From the NCBI RefSeq assembly GCF_918814575.1, contig NZ_CAKKNS010000004.1, positions 124,001-188,000 on the forward strand: a DNA stretch of 64,000 nt, in the 5' to 3' direction. Under the pieces are notes generated by a model, which was given only the letters and a program-made list of their open reading frames with translations, was not told where the DNA came from and did no database searches. This document shows positions 26,902 through 36,053 of this stretch, piece by piece. This DNA is from Periweissella fabaria (GTDB taxonomy: Bacteria; Bacillota; Bacilli; Lactobacillales; Lactobacillaceae). A program made the translations under genes and the position numbers. The stretch's first letter is position 1. Each line of letters starts with the position of its first letter.

Positions 26902-27630
26902 CTACTCTGAATCTAAACTCACAAAGGCATTATACTTCATATACTTATAATGCAAGCGCATCGTTGAGACCTCAAATGGGGTCCCATCGTCAAGAAAGAA
27001 AATCCCTTCCATTACGCCGACCGGTTCCGTTGCCGATAATCCTAATAAACGCCGATCACGCTCCGTAGATGGTTCTGCCATTACAGACATAAAGGACTTC
27101 GTAACTGCTTTTTTCTTAGTATCTTCCACAAAGTTAAAAATGGAGTTCGTAACATTTTCCATACCCAACTCGGGTAAAACTTTAATTGGAATAAACCCGT
27201 TTTCAATCATAAACGGCTCACCATCTAAGCGGCGTAACCGTTGTAATTGATAGACAAAGTCACCAGGAGATAAAAATAAGGCTTGTTGGAGATCCTCATC
27301 AGCCGGAATTACTTGAAAATTAAGTAATTCAATTGACGGCGCCCGGCCATCAATCCGATAACTGTCGGTAACTCCAAGGTTAGAACCTTCATTATGGAAA
27401 ATTGGTTGGTTTTTTAAATATAACGGATTAACAAATGTGCCTGAACCACGCTTCTTAAAAATAATGCCTTGCCCAGCTAAAATATTGAGCGCTCTTTTAA
27501 TTGATGAACGACTTACCCCGTAACTCTCAGCTAGTGAGCGTTCATCAGGCAACTTTTTATCAGGAAATTCATTACTATAAATGCGTTCTTTCAAGTCATG
27601 CAACACCTGCATATAGATCACGTCAGCCAT
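26902..27630 (-). CDS. GntR-family regulator with UTRA domain
   Basis: A 242-residue repressor: N-terminal winged helix (about 5-70, LPDERSLAESYGVSRSSIKRAL and GSGTFV) followed by a UTRA ligand-binding domain (about 90-235). HutC-type regulators of this form usually sense phosphorylated sugars or amino sugars. It lies upstream of the fructokinase operon in the same direction but is separated by a terminator. Control of that operon is likely but unproven. Confidence 0.88.
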   Translation of the reverse strand: MADVIYMQVLHDLKERIYSNEFPDKKLPDERSLAESYGVSRSSIKRALNILAGQGIIFKKRGSGTFVNPLYLKNQPIFHNEGSNLGVTDSYRIDGRAPSIELLNFQVIPADEDLQQALFLSPGDFVYQLQRLRRLDGEPFMIENGFIPIKVLPELGMENVTNSIFNFVEDTKKKAVTKSFMSVMAEPSTERDRRLLGLSATEPVGVMEGIFFLDDGTPFEVSTMRLHYKYMKYNAFVSLDSE

Positions 27631-27793
27631 GAAGTTTTCCTTTCACTTCGTTTCTTATCTTGTATTACTTACAACTTAATATTTACGTACATAAAATATT
27701 ATAGTCTAAATAAATTGGTGTGACCACCGTTATTTAAAATGATACCCAATTTTTTTATTGAAACTACCCATTTTTGACAAAACCTTTACAACT

Positions 27794-28468
27794 TTATAAA
27801 TCCAATCCGTCCCATTCACGCTTAAAATCACTTAAATAGTCTAGCATAATTTGTTGGCGATGTTGGCCAACTTGCTTCGCATAATCCGTATTCAAGTAAT
27901 CAACGAGTAATAATAGCTTTTCATAGAAGTGATTAATCATCGTTCCTTCGTCATTATTACGATATTCAGCTTTGGTCATTGCCGTGCGTGGTTGGATGGC
28001 CGGATCATAAATCTTACTACCCATATGGCCACCATATACAAAGACTCGGGCAATTGCAATCGCCCCAATCGCATCTAACCGATCGGCATCTTGAACGATT
28101 TGGCCGTTAATATCTAATGGTTTGGCCGTGCCAGTCAAGGATTTTGACCAACTCATATTATCAATAATTGTAAAAATCGCTTTTTGATCAGCAACAACAA
28201 CCCCAATACTCGTCAAAAATTTAGCTACTTTTGCTTTGGCTGCCGCAGGGTCAGCAAATAACTTATCATCATAAGTATCATGGAGGTATGCTGCTGCAAT
28301 GACGATAAATTGATCAGCACTTGGTTCAGTTTCTAAAATCCGACCAGCATTTTGTACCACCCGCTTAATATGGCTAAAATCATGGCCACTAGCATCATGT
28401 TTTAAGACGTTGGCTACAAAAGCTGCAATCGTACTGTAGTTATTACCACATCCATTAATCATTTCCAT
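27794..28468 (-). CDS. HD-domain phosphohydrolase
   Basis: A 224-residue HD superfamily hydrolase. Metal ligands are visible: GHDFSHIKRVVQNA (His about 33), YLHDTYDDK (HD about 68-69) and QDADRLDAIGAI (Asp about 126-130). This subgroup is similar to YedJ-type uncharacterised hydrolases acting on nucleotides or phosphate esters. GAGGAG precedes the ATG. It follows the ybaK gene by 5 nt and is probably the third gene of an MFS-ybaK-HD operon. Confidence 0.87.
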   Translation of the reverse strand: MEMINGCGNNYSTIAAFVANVLKHDASGHDFSHIKRVVQNAGRILETEPSADQFIVIAAAYLHDTYDDKLFADPAAAKAKVAKFLTSIGVVVADQKAIFTIIDNMSWSKSLTGTAKPLDINGQIVQDADRLDAIGAIAIARVFVYGGHMGSKIYDPAIQPRTAMTKAEYRNNDEGTMINHFYEKLLLLVDYLNTDYAKQVGQHRQQIMLDYLSDFKREWDGLDL

Positions 28469-28473
28469 CTTTT

Positions 28474-28971
28474 TTACTCCTCGTGGCGGGTTAAATCAAC
28501 AAATTGAGCGTGGGTAAACTCTGCTAATTGTTGGGCATCGACTTTAATTGAGCGACCAAGTTCACCACCAGAAACAATGATTTCACCCATCGTTAACGCG
28601 CCTTGGTCAATAAAAATCGGAAAGTGTTTCGTTTGCCAAATTCCAACCGGATTATTAGCCCCATGGACATATCCGGTCGTTTTAACTAAATCCTTTAACG
28701 GAATCATTTCAACTTTTTTATTACCGGATGCTTGGGCTAATTTCTTTTCGGATAGATGCACATCTAAAGGCACACACCCAACAACCGGACCGGTTACATT
28801 CCCAATTAAAGCTAAGGTCTTGTAAATTTGATGTTCATCAAGCGCCCCGTGTTCAAACCGTGCCACACCATTATCATCATGCGTAGCAAAGACGAGGGTT
28901 TCATAACTAATCTTGGCTTTATCGAGCATTTGCTCTGCCAAAGTTTTTTTAATTTTGGTTTTCTTAGCCAT
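28474..28971 (-). CDS. ybaK: Cys-tRNA(Pro)/Cys-tRNA(Cys) deacylase YbaK/EbsC
   Basis: A trans-editing enzyme that hydrolyses mischarged aminoacyl-tRNA. The 165 residues match the YbaK fold: KTLALIG (about 46-52), VVGCVPLD (about 63-70), VEMIPLKDLVKTTGYVHG and PIFID followed by GEIIVSGGELGRSI. The Lys equivalent to the catalytic residue is in YKTLAL. It is 14 nt downstream of the MFS gene and 5 nt upstream of the HD gene. Confidence 0.9.
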   Translation of the reverse strand: MAKKTKIKKTLAEQMLDKAKISYETLVFATHDDNGVARFEHGALDEHQIYKTLALIGNVTGPVVGCVPLDVHLSEKKLAQASGNKKVEMIPLKDLVKTTGYVHGANNPVGIWQTKHFPIFIDQGALTMGEIIVSGGELGRSIKVDAQQLAEFTHAQFVDLTRHEE

Positions 28972-28985
28972 TCCTTTTCTCCATT

Positions 28986-30428
28986 TTATGCAAATTTATC
29001 ATCAGGGGCGTGATAGTGGCCGTCAACTTTCAACAGACGTGTTAATCCTGCCGCAATTAATACTAGTACGGTTGCCACAAAGTACGTCACTTGAATCCCA
29101 ACTAGTTGATGATTAGCCGTTACCGCCCCACCATGGGCCACATTCGTTGAAACTAACGACATAATTGTCACTAACACTGCGGTTCCAAACGACGCCGCTA
29201 ATTGGCGAATCGTCGTAAACATGGCGGAACCATCGGCAATTAAATGCAATGGTAACGCACTAAAGGCTTCCGTTTGAATTGGCATTGTCACAATTACTAA
29301 CCCGACTTGGCGAATCACTTGCCATAGCATGATGTACAAGAGACTACTGTGGAAATTGAGTAACCCGAGCATAATCGTACCAACCGCGTTAATGATTAAC
29401 CCGACAAGTGTTAAGTTACGGGCACCGTATTTATCATATAACGCCCCACTAACAGGTGATAATAAGGCCGTAATCAATGAACCCGGCAGTAATACTAAAC
29501 CAGATTCAAACGCCGAACGACCCATCACCACTTGCATATACAATGGTAGCAAAATTGCCCCACCATATAAAGCAATCATCAAGACAACATTAATTAGGAC
29601 CGCCACGTTAAATCGGCGATATTTCAATACCCCAAAATTAACTAAGCGTAATTTAGCGTGGGTTTGTTGGTAAACAAAGGCCGCGGTAATAAGCAAACCG
29701 ATTAAGACATATCCCCACACATCAAAAGCCCCCCAGTTACCAGTACCGGCATTTGAAAAACCAACCAATAATGACCCCAAGCCTAAACTTGAGAGCACAA
29801 CTCCTAAGAAGTCAAATTTCAAAAATTTCTGTTCACCAATGTTATTTAATTTAAAAAATGCAAAAATTAAGTCTAATAAAATTAATGGCGCCACCATGAA
29901 AAATAAATTACGCCAATTCGTATACGTCACAATCCAACCAGATACCGTTGGTCCAAGCGTCGGTGCGAAATTAAGCGCTAGGCCAATAATCCCCATCGCA
30001 CGCCCCCGATGCTCAACGGTAAAAAGATTCATAATCACTACATTCATCAACGGGCCAAAAATACCGCCCCCCATTGCTTGAATCATCCGCCCTGTAATTA
30101 AAATAGGATAATTAGGCGCTAACCCGGCAATTAAAGTTCCAACGCCAAAAATGGTTAAATCCGATAAATACAGTTGGCGCGTCGTAAAGCGCTGAATTAA
30201 AAAAGCGGTTAATGGAACCATCACCCCATTAACAAGCATGTAACCATTCGTTAACCACTGTCCTAGGGCGGCGGTAATATGAAAATCGGCCATAATACTT
30301 GGTAAAGCGGTATTCATCAACGTTTGATTTAAAAAACCAATAAATGTTCCTAACATTAAAATTCCCAAAATTTGCCGGGAAGCCCGACTAGGACCGGTAC
30401 TACTTTGTTCGTCTATTTCCGTTGCCAT
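28986..30428 (-). CDS. DHA2-family MFS exporter
   Basis: A 480-residue, 14-helix drug:H+ antiporter-2 transporter similar in layout to the pump at 5533-7005: GTFIGFLNQTLMNTALPSI (helix 1), TGRMIQAMGGG and motif C GLALNFAPTLGPTVSGW. Unlike the first pump it has no DUF4811 partner. The start follows GGAGGAA; an in-frame ATG at 30455 overlaps that site. Substrate unknown. Confidence 0.88.
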   Translation of the reverse strand: MATEIDEQSSTGPSRASRQILGILMLGTFIGFLNQTLMNTALPSIMADFHITAALGQWLTNGYMLVNGVMVPLTAFLIQRFTTRQLYLSDLTIFGVGTLIAGLAPNYPILITGRMIQAMGGGIFGPLMNVVIMNLFTVEHRGRAMGIIGLALNFAPTLGPTVSGWIVTYTNWRNLFFMVAPLILLDLIFAFFKLNNIGEQKFLKFDFLGVVLSSLGLGSLLVGFSNAGTGNWGAFDVWGYVLIGLLITAAFVYQQTHAKLRLVNFGVLKYRRFNVAVLINVVLMIALYGGAILLPLYMQVVMGRSAFESGLVLLPGSLITALLSPVSGALYDKYGARNLTLVGLIINAVGTIMLGLLNFHSSLLYIMLWQVIRQVGLVIVTMPIQTEAFSALPLHLIADGSAMFTTIRQLAASFGTAVLVTIMSLVSTNVAHGGAVTANHQLVGIQVTYFVATVLVLIAAGLTRLLKVDGHYHAPDDKFA

Positions 30429-30510
30429 ATAGTTCCTCCATTTTTTGTATATCAAAATAAATATAGTCTTTAGTTATCAAAAGATAAAGTAAATTACCTA
30501 TTTTTAACCA

Positions 30511-30549
30511 TAAAAAAAGGCTGAGAAAATTAAATTTCTCAGTCTTTTA
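30511..30549 (-). terminator. Terminator of the VanZ-RDD gene
   Basis: AAAGGCTGAGAAA / TTTCTCAGTCTTT, with seven T on the minus strand, 27 nt after the stop. Confidence 0.85.
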
Positions 30550-30575
30550 GGCCTGTTGTGTAAACCAATCTCGTT

Positions 30576-31691
30576 TTAATGGCCAATTTCATGCGTTTTA
30601 GCAATCCGATCATAAAACATCGGAATCCGATGATTAATAAGAACTAACCCCATGTTTCCGACACAAATTAAGGTAAAAATCGCGGCTAATGCTAACACCG
30701 TCATGTACGCATTTAAATGTTTCCCTTCGTCAGCAACAAACCACCGTAGTAACTGCGGACTTAAATACATCCAATTACCAATAACTAAGCCAAATAGTAA
30801 CCCTTGGCGAACTAACAATTGGCCAAAATTGGCTGGTTGCTCAGCTTGATTGACAATCCGAATTTTCACTAGGTGCTTACCAATGGTTTGCCCTTTCAAA
30901 ATAGTTGGAATTAGGACAAAATATAATACGACGCCGATTAAATAATACCAATAATTATCAACGGCGATTGCTGATTGCCATTCATAAAGGGCAATAAAGA
31001 TACTATTAAAAATAATCATATCAACTGCCAAACCAACTAAGCGCCGCCAAAAACTAACTTCAAAACGATTAGCTACCGCATCGGCATTTAACTGTTCAAT
31101 TGATGGGATAAATTTGGTGAAAATTGGCGCTATCCAAAAACCAAGCATGCCCCCCGTAGTATTTAAAATCAAATCATCGACGTCAAACAACCGATATGGC
31201 CGTGGATAGATGAAATATAAACCACTCAGTTGTGTTAATTCAAAAAAGAGCGACAGACTAAAACTAGCCAATAATACTTGATACCATTTACGTTTCCAAA
31301 TATAGCGTAAGTAAACCCCAAACGGTAACGTCAGTAACAAGTTAAAGAATTGTTGCAAGAAGACATCTTGCATTAATGCTGGTAAGTACGTATGAGGATT
31401 ATCTAGCCGTAACACCGTTTGATGCAAAAATAAGCGTAATGCGGTCAACGGCATTAAATTATAGCGTGGCGTTGTCAATTGAGCTACGACTGAGCGTGGT
31501 GGTAACGGTAAAATAATCAAAAAATACGCACATAATAAATAGAAACTAAAACTAAATAAGACCACAACTTTTAGTTTTGAAATGGCACCAAAGCGGCGGT
31601 ACTGAATAATCGAATACGGTAAGACGGCTAAAGCAGCCAAAATTGGAAATAAAAATACCGCAGTAATAATCGGTATTGTGTAAGCACTCAT
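30576..31691 (-). CDS. VanZ-RDD fusion membrane protein
   Basis: A 371-residue membrane protein. The N-terminal half (about 1-195) is a VanZ-like domain with FELTQLSGLYFIYPRPY and FDVDDLILNTTGGMLGF. The C-terminal part (about 210-365) is an RDD domain starting RRLVGLAVDMIIFNS and ending with an Arg-Asp pair region near GQTIGKHLVKIRIV. About eight to nine helices in total. VanZ relatives confer low-level teicoplanin resistance in enterococci; the role here is unknown. Monocistronic. Confidence 0.85.
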   Translation of the reverse strand: MSAYTIPIITAVFLFPILAALAVLPYSIIQYRRFGAISKLKVVVLFSFSFYLLCAYFLIILPLPPRSVVAQLTTPRYNLMPLTALRLFLHQTVLRLDNPHTYLPALMQDVFLQQFFNLLLTLPFGVYLRYIWKRKWYQVLLASFSLSLFFELTQLSGLYFIYPRPYRLFDVDDLILNTTGGMLGFWIAPIFTKFIPSIEQLNADAVANRFEVSFWRRLVGLAVDMIIFNSIFIALYEWQSAIAVDNYWYYLIGVVLYFVLIPTILKGQTIGKHLVKIRIVNQAEQPANFGQLLVRQGLLFGLVIGNWMYLSPQLLRWFVADEGKHLNAYMTVLALAAIFTLICVGNMGLVLINHRIPMFYDRIAKTHEIGH

Positions 31692-31752
31692 AGAGCATCC
31701 TCCATAATTGTATAAGTTTAAATCAAGCTTATCATAATCTAATTATAAGCAC

Positions 31753-31795
31753 AAAAAAACTCGTATGTGATTAGATATTCACATACGAGTGTTAT
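31753..31795 (-). terminator. Terminator of alsS
   Basis: ACTCGTATGTGA / TCACATACGAGT, a 12-bp perfect stem with seven T after it on the minus strand. Confidence 0.9.
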
Positions 31796-31837
31796 TTAGA
31801 TCAACTTACTATTATCCTAACTAGCTTCAGCGTTTGC

Positions 31838-33529
31838 TTAACCAAGTTGTGAATTAATGATTTGTGAAGCTAGTTCGTTGTTATGTGAGTAGTCAACTGG
31901 GATATCAACAACCACTGGACCCTTAGTAGCAAAGGCTTCGTCTAAGACCGCGTTTAATTGATCTGCTGATTCAACACGGAGACCCTTGGCACCACAACTT
32001 TCAGCGAACTTAACAACGTCGATTGGTGCAAATTGAACCCCAGCAGATTCACCGTTGTACTTGTTTTCTTCTTGGAATTCAACCATGTTGTAACGTGCTT
32101 TATCGTTGAAGACAATTGATACAGTTTCGAGACCTAATTCAACGGCAGTTGAAAGTTCCGCCCCTGAGAAGAAGAAACCACCATCACCAGACACAGAAAC
32201 TGACTTCGCATTTGGACGAACCATCGCTGCTGTCATTGCCCATGGAAGACCAACCCCAAGTGTTTGCATCCCGTTACTAATCAAGAAGTGACGAGGCACG
32301 TATGAACGGAAGTGGCGGGCCATCCAAATGTAGTGAGAACCAATATCAGTTGAAACCGTCATGTCATCCGTCACGTGATCTTGGAGCGCCTTAACAATCG
32401 CAATTGGGTGGCTCAATGTGCTATCAGTTGGTTCAAAAGTTGGTTCTTGAGCAGCATCTAATTCAGCTTTAAGACCCTTAAGTGTTTCAAGGGCTGCGGC
32501 TGGTACTTCGTAACCGGCAAGATCAGCTTCCAAGGCCTTCAAAGTAGCTGCCATGTCACCGATTAATTGCATTTGTGGCAAGTAGTTATTGTCGATTTGC
32601 GCAACGGCAGTATCAACAGTCACGATGTTCAAGTGACCTTCCTTGTTCCAGTTACGTGGTTCGTATTCGATTGCATCGTAACCTAAAGTAATTACTAAAT
32701 CACTTTGGTGGAGCAACTTGTCACCAGTTTGGTTACGGAATAAACCAATCCGACCAAAGAATGATTGGTCAACAAGGTCACGTGAAATCACACCGGCACC
32801 TTGGAAAGTCTCGACAACTGGCAAGGCGTACTTGTGTAATAAGCTGTGTAACGCAGCAACAGTTGCGTCATCTGAACCACGTTGACCAACTAAAATAACT
32901 GGTAACTTAGCGTCCTTGATGCGTTGAGCAAGGGCAGCGATGTCTTCCGTTGCCGCAGCACCCATCCGTGCTGGGGCAGCTACTGGAAGAGCTTCAAAGT
33001 CAACTGGTGCATCATCGATATCTTGTGGAAGACTAACGAAAGCAGCCCCGTGCTTGTCACCATTAGCAGCAGCAAATGCGTTGCTCATGATTTCTGAAAT
33101 GTTTTTTTCATCTTGAATTTCAGCACTAAAACGCGTAATTGGCGCAAATAATTGTGCTGATGGTGTGCTTTGGTGAGTTAAACGGTATAAGTCATTACGA
33201 GGTACTTGACCACCAATTGCAATCACAGCATCCCCTTCAGCATTGGCCGTCATCAAACCAGTGGCTAAGTTACCAACCCCAGGACCTGAAGTAGCAATCA
33301 TCGCACCAGTCTTACCAGTAATTCGAGCAAAGGCTTGTGCCATGAAGGCAGCACTTTGTTCGTGGCGAACAACCACTAATTTAGGTGATTTTTCACCAGC
33401 TTTAGGGTGGTCAAGCCGTTCGAATAAACGGTCAATTTTGGCACCAGGAATCCCAAAAACAAGGTCAACTCCGTGGTTTACAAGGCTGTCGGCAACAATG
33501 TCGGCACCGTAACGTTGTGTATCTGACAT
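31838..33529 (-). CDS. alsS: Catabolic acetolactate synthase
   Basis: Condenses two pyruvate to acetolactate with thiamine diphosphate, the first step to diacetyl, acetoin and butanediol. The 563 residues contain GIPGAKIDRLFERL (about 24-37), the FAD-region-like middle domain and the TPP motif GDGGFFFSGAELSTA (about 454-468) ending with FNDKARYN. It resembles AlsS rather than the anabolic IlvB, and no small subunit gene follows. No alsD (decarboxylase) is adjacent, so acetolactate may be processed by a gene elsewhere or spontaneously. Confidence 0.94.
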   Translation of the reverse strand: MSDTQRYGADIVADSLVNHGVDLVFGIPGAKIDRLFERLDHPKAGEKSPKLVVVRHEQSAAFMAQAFARITGKTGAMIATSGPGVGNLATGLMTANAEGDAVIAIGGQVPRNDLYRLTHQSTPSAQLFAPITRFSAEIQDEKNISEIMSNAFAAANGDKHGAAFVSLPQDIDDAPVDFEALPVAAPARMGAAATEDIAALAQRIKDAKLPVILVGQRGSDDATVAALHSLLHKYALPVVETFQGAGVISRDLVDQSFFGRIGLFRNQTGDKLLHQSDLVITLGYDAIEYEPRNWNKEGHLNIVTVDTAVAQIDNNYLPQMQLIGDMAATLKALEADLAGYEVPAAALETLKGLKAELDAAQEPTFEPTDSTLSHPIAIVKALQDHVTDDMTVSTDIGSHYIWMARHFRSYVPRHFLISNGMQTLGVGLPWAMTAAMVRPNAKSVSVSGDGGFFFSGAELSTAVELGLETVSIVFNDKARYNMVEFQEENKYNGESAGVQFAPIDVVKFAESCGAKGLRVESADQLNAVLDEAFATKGPVVVDIPVDYSHNNELASQIINSQLG

Positions 33530-33672
33530 AACTATAATTCCTCCGCGAACACTTCAAAATACGGTTCTAAATTTATTATTAACATAGAAATCATCTTAAT
33601 CCCAAACGCAAAGTAAGTCAACTTAATTGACCTTTCTCTTATGATTTTCTTAACAAATTAATCATACAAATT

Positions 33673-33710
33673 TAAAAAGCCATAGTCCAACTATTGAACT
33701 ACGACTTTTT
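33673..33710 (-). terminator. Terminator of the MarR gene
   Basis: AAAAAGCCATAGT pairs imperfectly with ACTACGACTTTTT; a T-run follows on the minus strand, 6 nt from the stop codon. Confidence 0.65.
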
Positions 33711-33715
33711 AGTAC

Positions 33716-34129
33716 TTATTTTTGCATGTGGTTAAGATACATGCTGGCTAATTGCTGCAATGCTGGACCCCAATCACCATCATTTTCAGTTAGAATACCA
33801 TCGATAACGGCAGCTTGACCCCGATTAATTTCTGTTATCATCGTCAGACCAGCCGGGGTTAAATTAATGACTTTACTCCGTTTATCTTGTGGATCTGGTG
33901 TTAAATACACTAAATCACGGTCAGCTAAATTACGAAAAAGGACATTAAAGGCTTGTTTAGAAATTCTCAGCGTCTCTAGTAATTGCTTAATGGTTAAGCC
34001 TGGTACTAATTCCGCTAAAAATAAAATCCGATGCTGATTTTTATTTAAATTAAAAGCCGCAAAATCGGCGACTTCTGCAAATTCATGATATGCAAAAAAG
34101 ATTGTGGCCAGATTATTTTTGGGCGTCAT
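33716..34129 (-). CDS. MarR-family transcriptional regulator
   Basis: A 137-residue winged-helix regulator. The helix-turn-helix TIKQLLETLRISKQAFNVLF (about 49-68) is followed by the wing LTPDPQDKRSKVINLT (about 76-91), the usual DxRxK pattern. It is monocistronic, upstream of alsS in the same direction and separated by about 190 nt; whether it controls alsS cannot be read from sequence. Confidence 0.85.
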   Translation of the reverse strand: MTPKNNLATIFFAYHEFAEVADFAAFNLNKNQHRILFLAELVPGLTIKQLLETLRISKQAFNVLFRNLADRDLVYLTPDPQDKRSKVINLTPAGLTMITEINRGQAAVIDGILTENDGDWGPALQQLASMYLNHMQK

Positions 34130-34267
34130 CCGTAACTCCTTAATTATTATCTATATAATTCAACATATTTATCATTCGTGTAGAATAATCTTTTTAATTC
34201 TAGCACTTCCAACGAATTGGTGCGATAAAGAAATCTATCCATACTAAAAAAATAGCGGATAATCTAA

Positions 34268-34313
34268 ACAAAAACACTAGTGCCATGAGTTTACTCAATC
34301 CACTAGTGTTTTT
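34268..34313 (-). terminator. Terminator of the phn-type operon
   Basis: AACACTAGTG / CACTAGTGTT flanks an inner ATGAGT/ACTCA pairing; five T follow on the minus strand. It lies downstream of the structured element at 34340-34458. Confidence 0.85.
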
Positions 34314-34339
34314 CATTATTAATATTCTGATACGGCTCT

Positions 34340-34458
34340 TAAACGTGCTTCAAGTTGCAAGCACCTAAGCATATACGCAAGACCACTAATTGATGAGCAC
34401 GCTCATCAATCGTGGCTTGCTAGTATGCTACAGTGCTGACCGCAACTTGGCGCACTCT
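34340..34458 (-). repeat. Structured intergenic element, copy A
   Basis: On the minus strand, directly overlapping the nucleotidase stop codon, is a 119-nt sequence sharing blocks with 54564-54681: AGAGTG, GTAGCATACTAG, TTGCGTATATGC, CTTGC and GCACGTTTA. Nested stems are visible: AAGTTGC/GCAACTT, AGCAC/GTGCT, GCATA/TATGC, GCAAG/CTTGC and a long tip stem ATTGATGAGC/GCTCATCAAT. It could be a structured RNA in the 3' UTR or a mobile palindromic repeat. Confidence 0.6.
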
Positions 34459-36023
34459 TACATCTTCATAAAGCTATAACCGCTCGTCCGCAAATTATTC
34501 GGTACCTTTGCTTCCACCTCATCATGAGTTGCAAAGTAGTCCGCAATTAAATCGGTAATATCAGCCGGATTTTCTGTGACGATCTTAGATGCATCAAACA
34601 TCATGTAATCACCACCCGACACCGCGCGATATTGATTAACTGCGACCACTAATTCATCATCATCAGCTACATCCACACCATGATAGCGTAAGGACTCCAA
34701 GCGTTGGCCAACTGGTTTACTCAAATCAAAGCTATAATCAATCCCGCTCCAATAATCGTAATTATAATGTTCAACTTTAGGTGTTAAAAATTTTGGACTA
34801 ACTTGTAGTTCACCATCAATAACCGTAAAATATGACGCATTCCGTTCTAAAGCGGCCTTCATATCAGCACCACTAATTTTTTCAGCAGCAACTGTATTCG
34901 GGAAGATATAACTCGTCACAATATCACGCATCGTCACTTCTGGACTAAAACCAGGAACATCATCATTGAATAACGCGGTGCCGGCAATATCCGTACCAAC
35001 GGCTTCCATTTGGACTTTGTTAATGAACGCCAAGTACGCACTTCCATGCGCCCGTTCACTCAACGGATTCTTAACTAACATATCACCCTTAACATGCCCA
35101 ATTGGTGAATCTAACCAATCTTCAAGTTTGGCCGTCAATGGGACTGCTAAATTAGCAATGCCTTCATCAACTTTGAAACCACGCGTACTAATTAATTGAG
35201 CAGCTTGTTTGGTAATCTGTAAGTCATCATCGAGTTCCAATGTGATTGCTCCAACTTGATCACCTCGATAACCTGGTTGAGTCACCGGGGTTCCTTTAAC
35301 AATCTGAGCAATTGAGCGGTGTTGGTGGCCTGAAATCAAGGCATCAATTCCATCAACTTCCTTTAGCAAACGATAACCAGCGTTTTCACCAGTCTGCATG
35401 CCATCAGGCACACCTGTTTTTAAATCAGCCTCAAAGCCACCATGGTATGCAACGACAACAACGTCAGCTTCTTGCCGTAAAATCGGTACATAGCGCTTGG
35501 CTGTTTCAACGATATCTTCAAATTTAAGACCCTCAATATTACCAGGTTTTTCCCAGTGCGGAATATAGTCGGTTGTTAAGCCCAAAATTCCTACTTTGAC
35601 ACCGTTGTGTTCCAAAATTGTGTATGGCTTACCAATAAATGGTTGGTCATCATCAGCTAAAATATTGGCATTTAAGACATTACTATTAGCTGGAATGGCA
35701 TCTTTAATATATTGGATACCATAGTTAAATTCGTGATTTCCAAGCACCCGCACATCATAGCCGGTCTGCTTAGCAACTTGGTCATAAATTGTCGCTGCTG
35801 AACGATCAAATTTTGCAATGTAATTAGTTAATGGTGAACCTTGAATAAAGTCCCCATTTTCGACCATAATCACAAAATCATCGGCAGCTGCATGCGTTTT
35901 AATATCAGCCATAACAGTTGCTGCTCGGGCTAACCCAAAGTCAGTCACTGTGTCGCGACTAGCAAAGTTGGTTGGCATAAAATAACCGTGCACATCACTG
36001 GTTGATAATAAGATAATTTTCAT
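34458..36023 (-). CDS. Bifunctional metallophosphatase/5'-nucleotidase
   Basis: A 521-residue cytoplasmic member of the 5'-nucleotidase/UDP-sugar hydrolase family; no signal peptide is seen. Metallophosphoesterase motifs are STSDVHGYF (about 8-16), ENGDFIQGSPL (about 55-65), GNHEFNYG (about 96-103) and SGHQHRSI (about 231-238). The C-terminal nucleotide-binding domain includes NQYRAVSGGDYMMF. It is the last gene of the phosphonate-type transporter operon, 30 nt after the second permease, suggesting that imported organophosphates are dephosphorylated inside the cell. Confidence 0.88.
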   Translation of the reverse strand: MKIILLSTSDVHGYFMPTNFASRDTVTDFGLARAATVMADIKTHAAADDFVIMVENGDFIQGSPLTNYIAKFDRSAATIYDQVAKQTGYDVRVLGNHEFNYGIQYIKDAIPANSNVLNANILADDDQPFIGKPYTILEHNGVKVGILGLTTDYIPHWEKPGNIEGLKFEDIVETAKRYVPILRQEADVVVVAYHGGFEADLKTGVPDGMQTGENAGYRLLKEVDGIDALISGHQHRSIAQIVKGTPVTQPGYRGDQVGAITLELDDDLQITKQAAQLISTRGFKVDEGIANLAVPLTAKLEDWLDSPIGHVKGDMLVKNPLSERAHGSAYLAFINKVQMEAVGTDIAGTALFNDDVPGFSPEVTMRDIVTSYIFPNTVAAEKISGADMKAALERNASYFTVIDGELQVSPKFLTPKVEHYNYDYWSGIDYSFDLSKPVGQRLESLRYHGVDVADDDELVVAVNQYRAVSGGDYMMFDASKIVTENPADITDLIADYFATHDEVEAKVPNNLRTSGYSFMKM

Positions 36024-36053
36024 GGATTTCCCCTTCTTATTCCAAGGTAATTT

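Noticed and set aside
34340-34458. Element A as a T-box or tRNA-like structure
   Set aside because: No T-box sequence (AGGGUGG), no acceptor or T-loop motif, and it lies at the 3' end of a gene.
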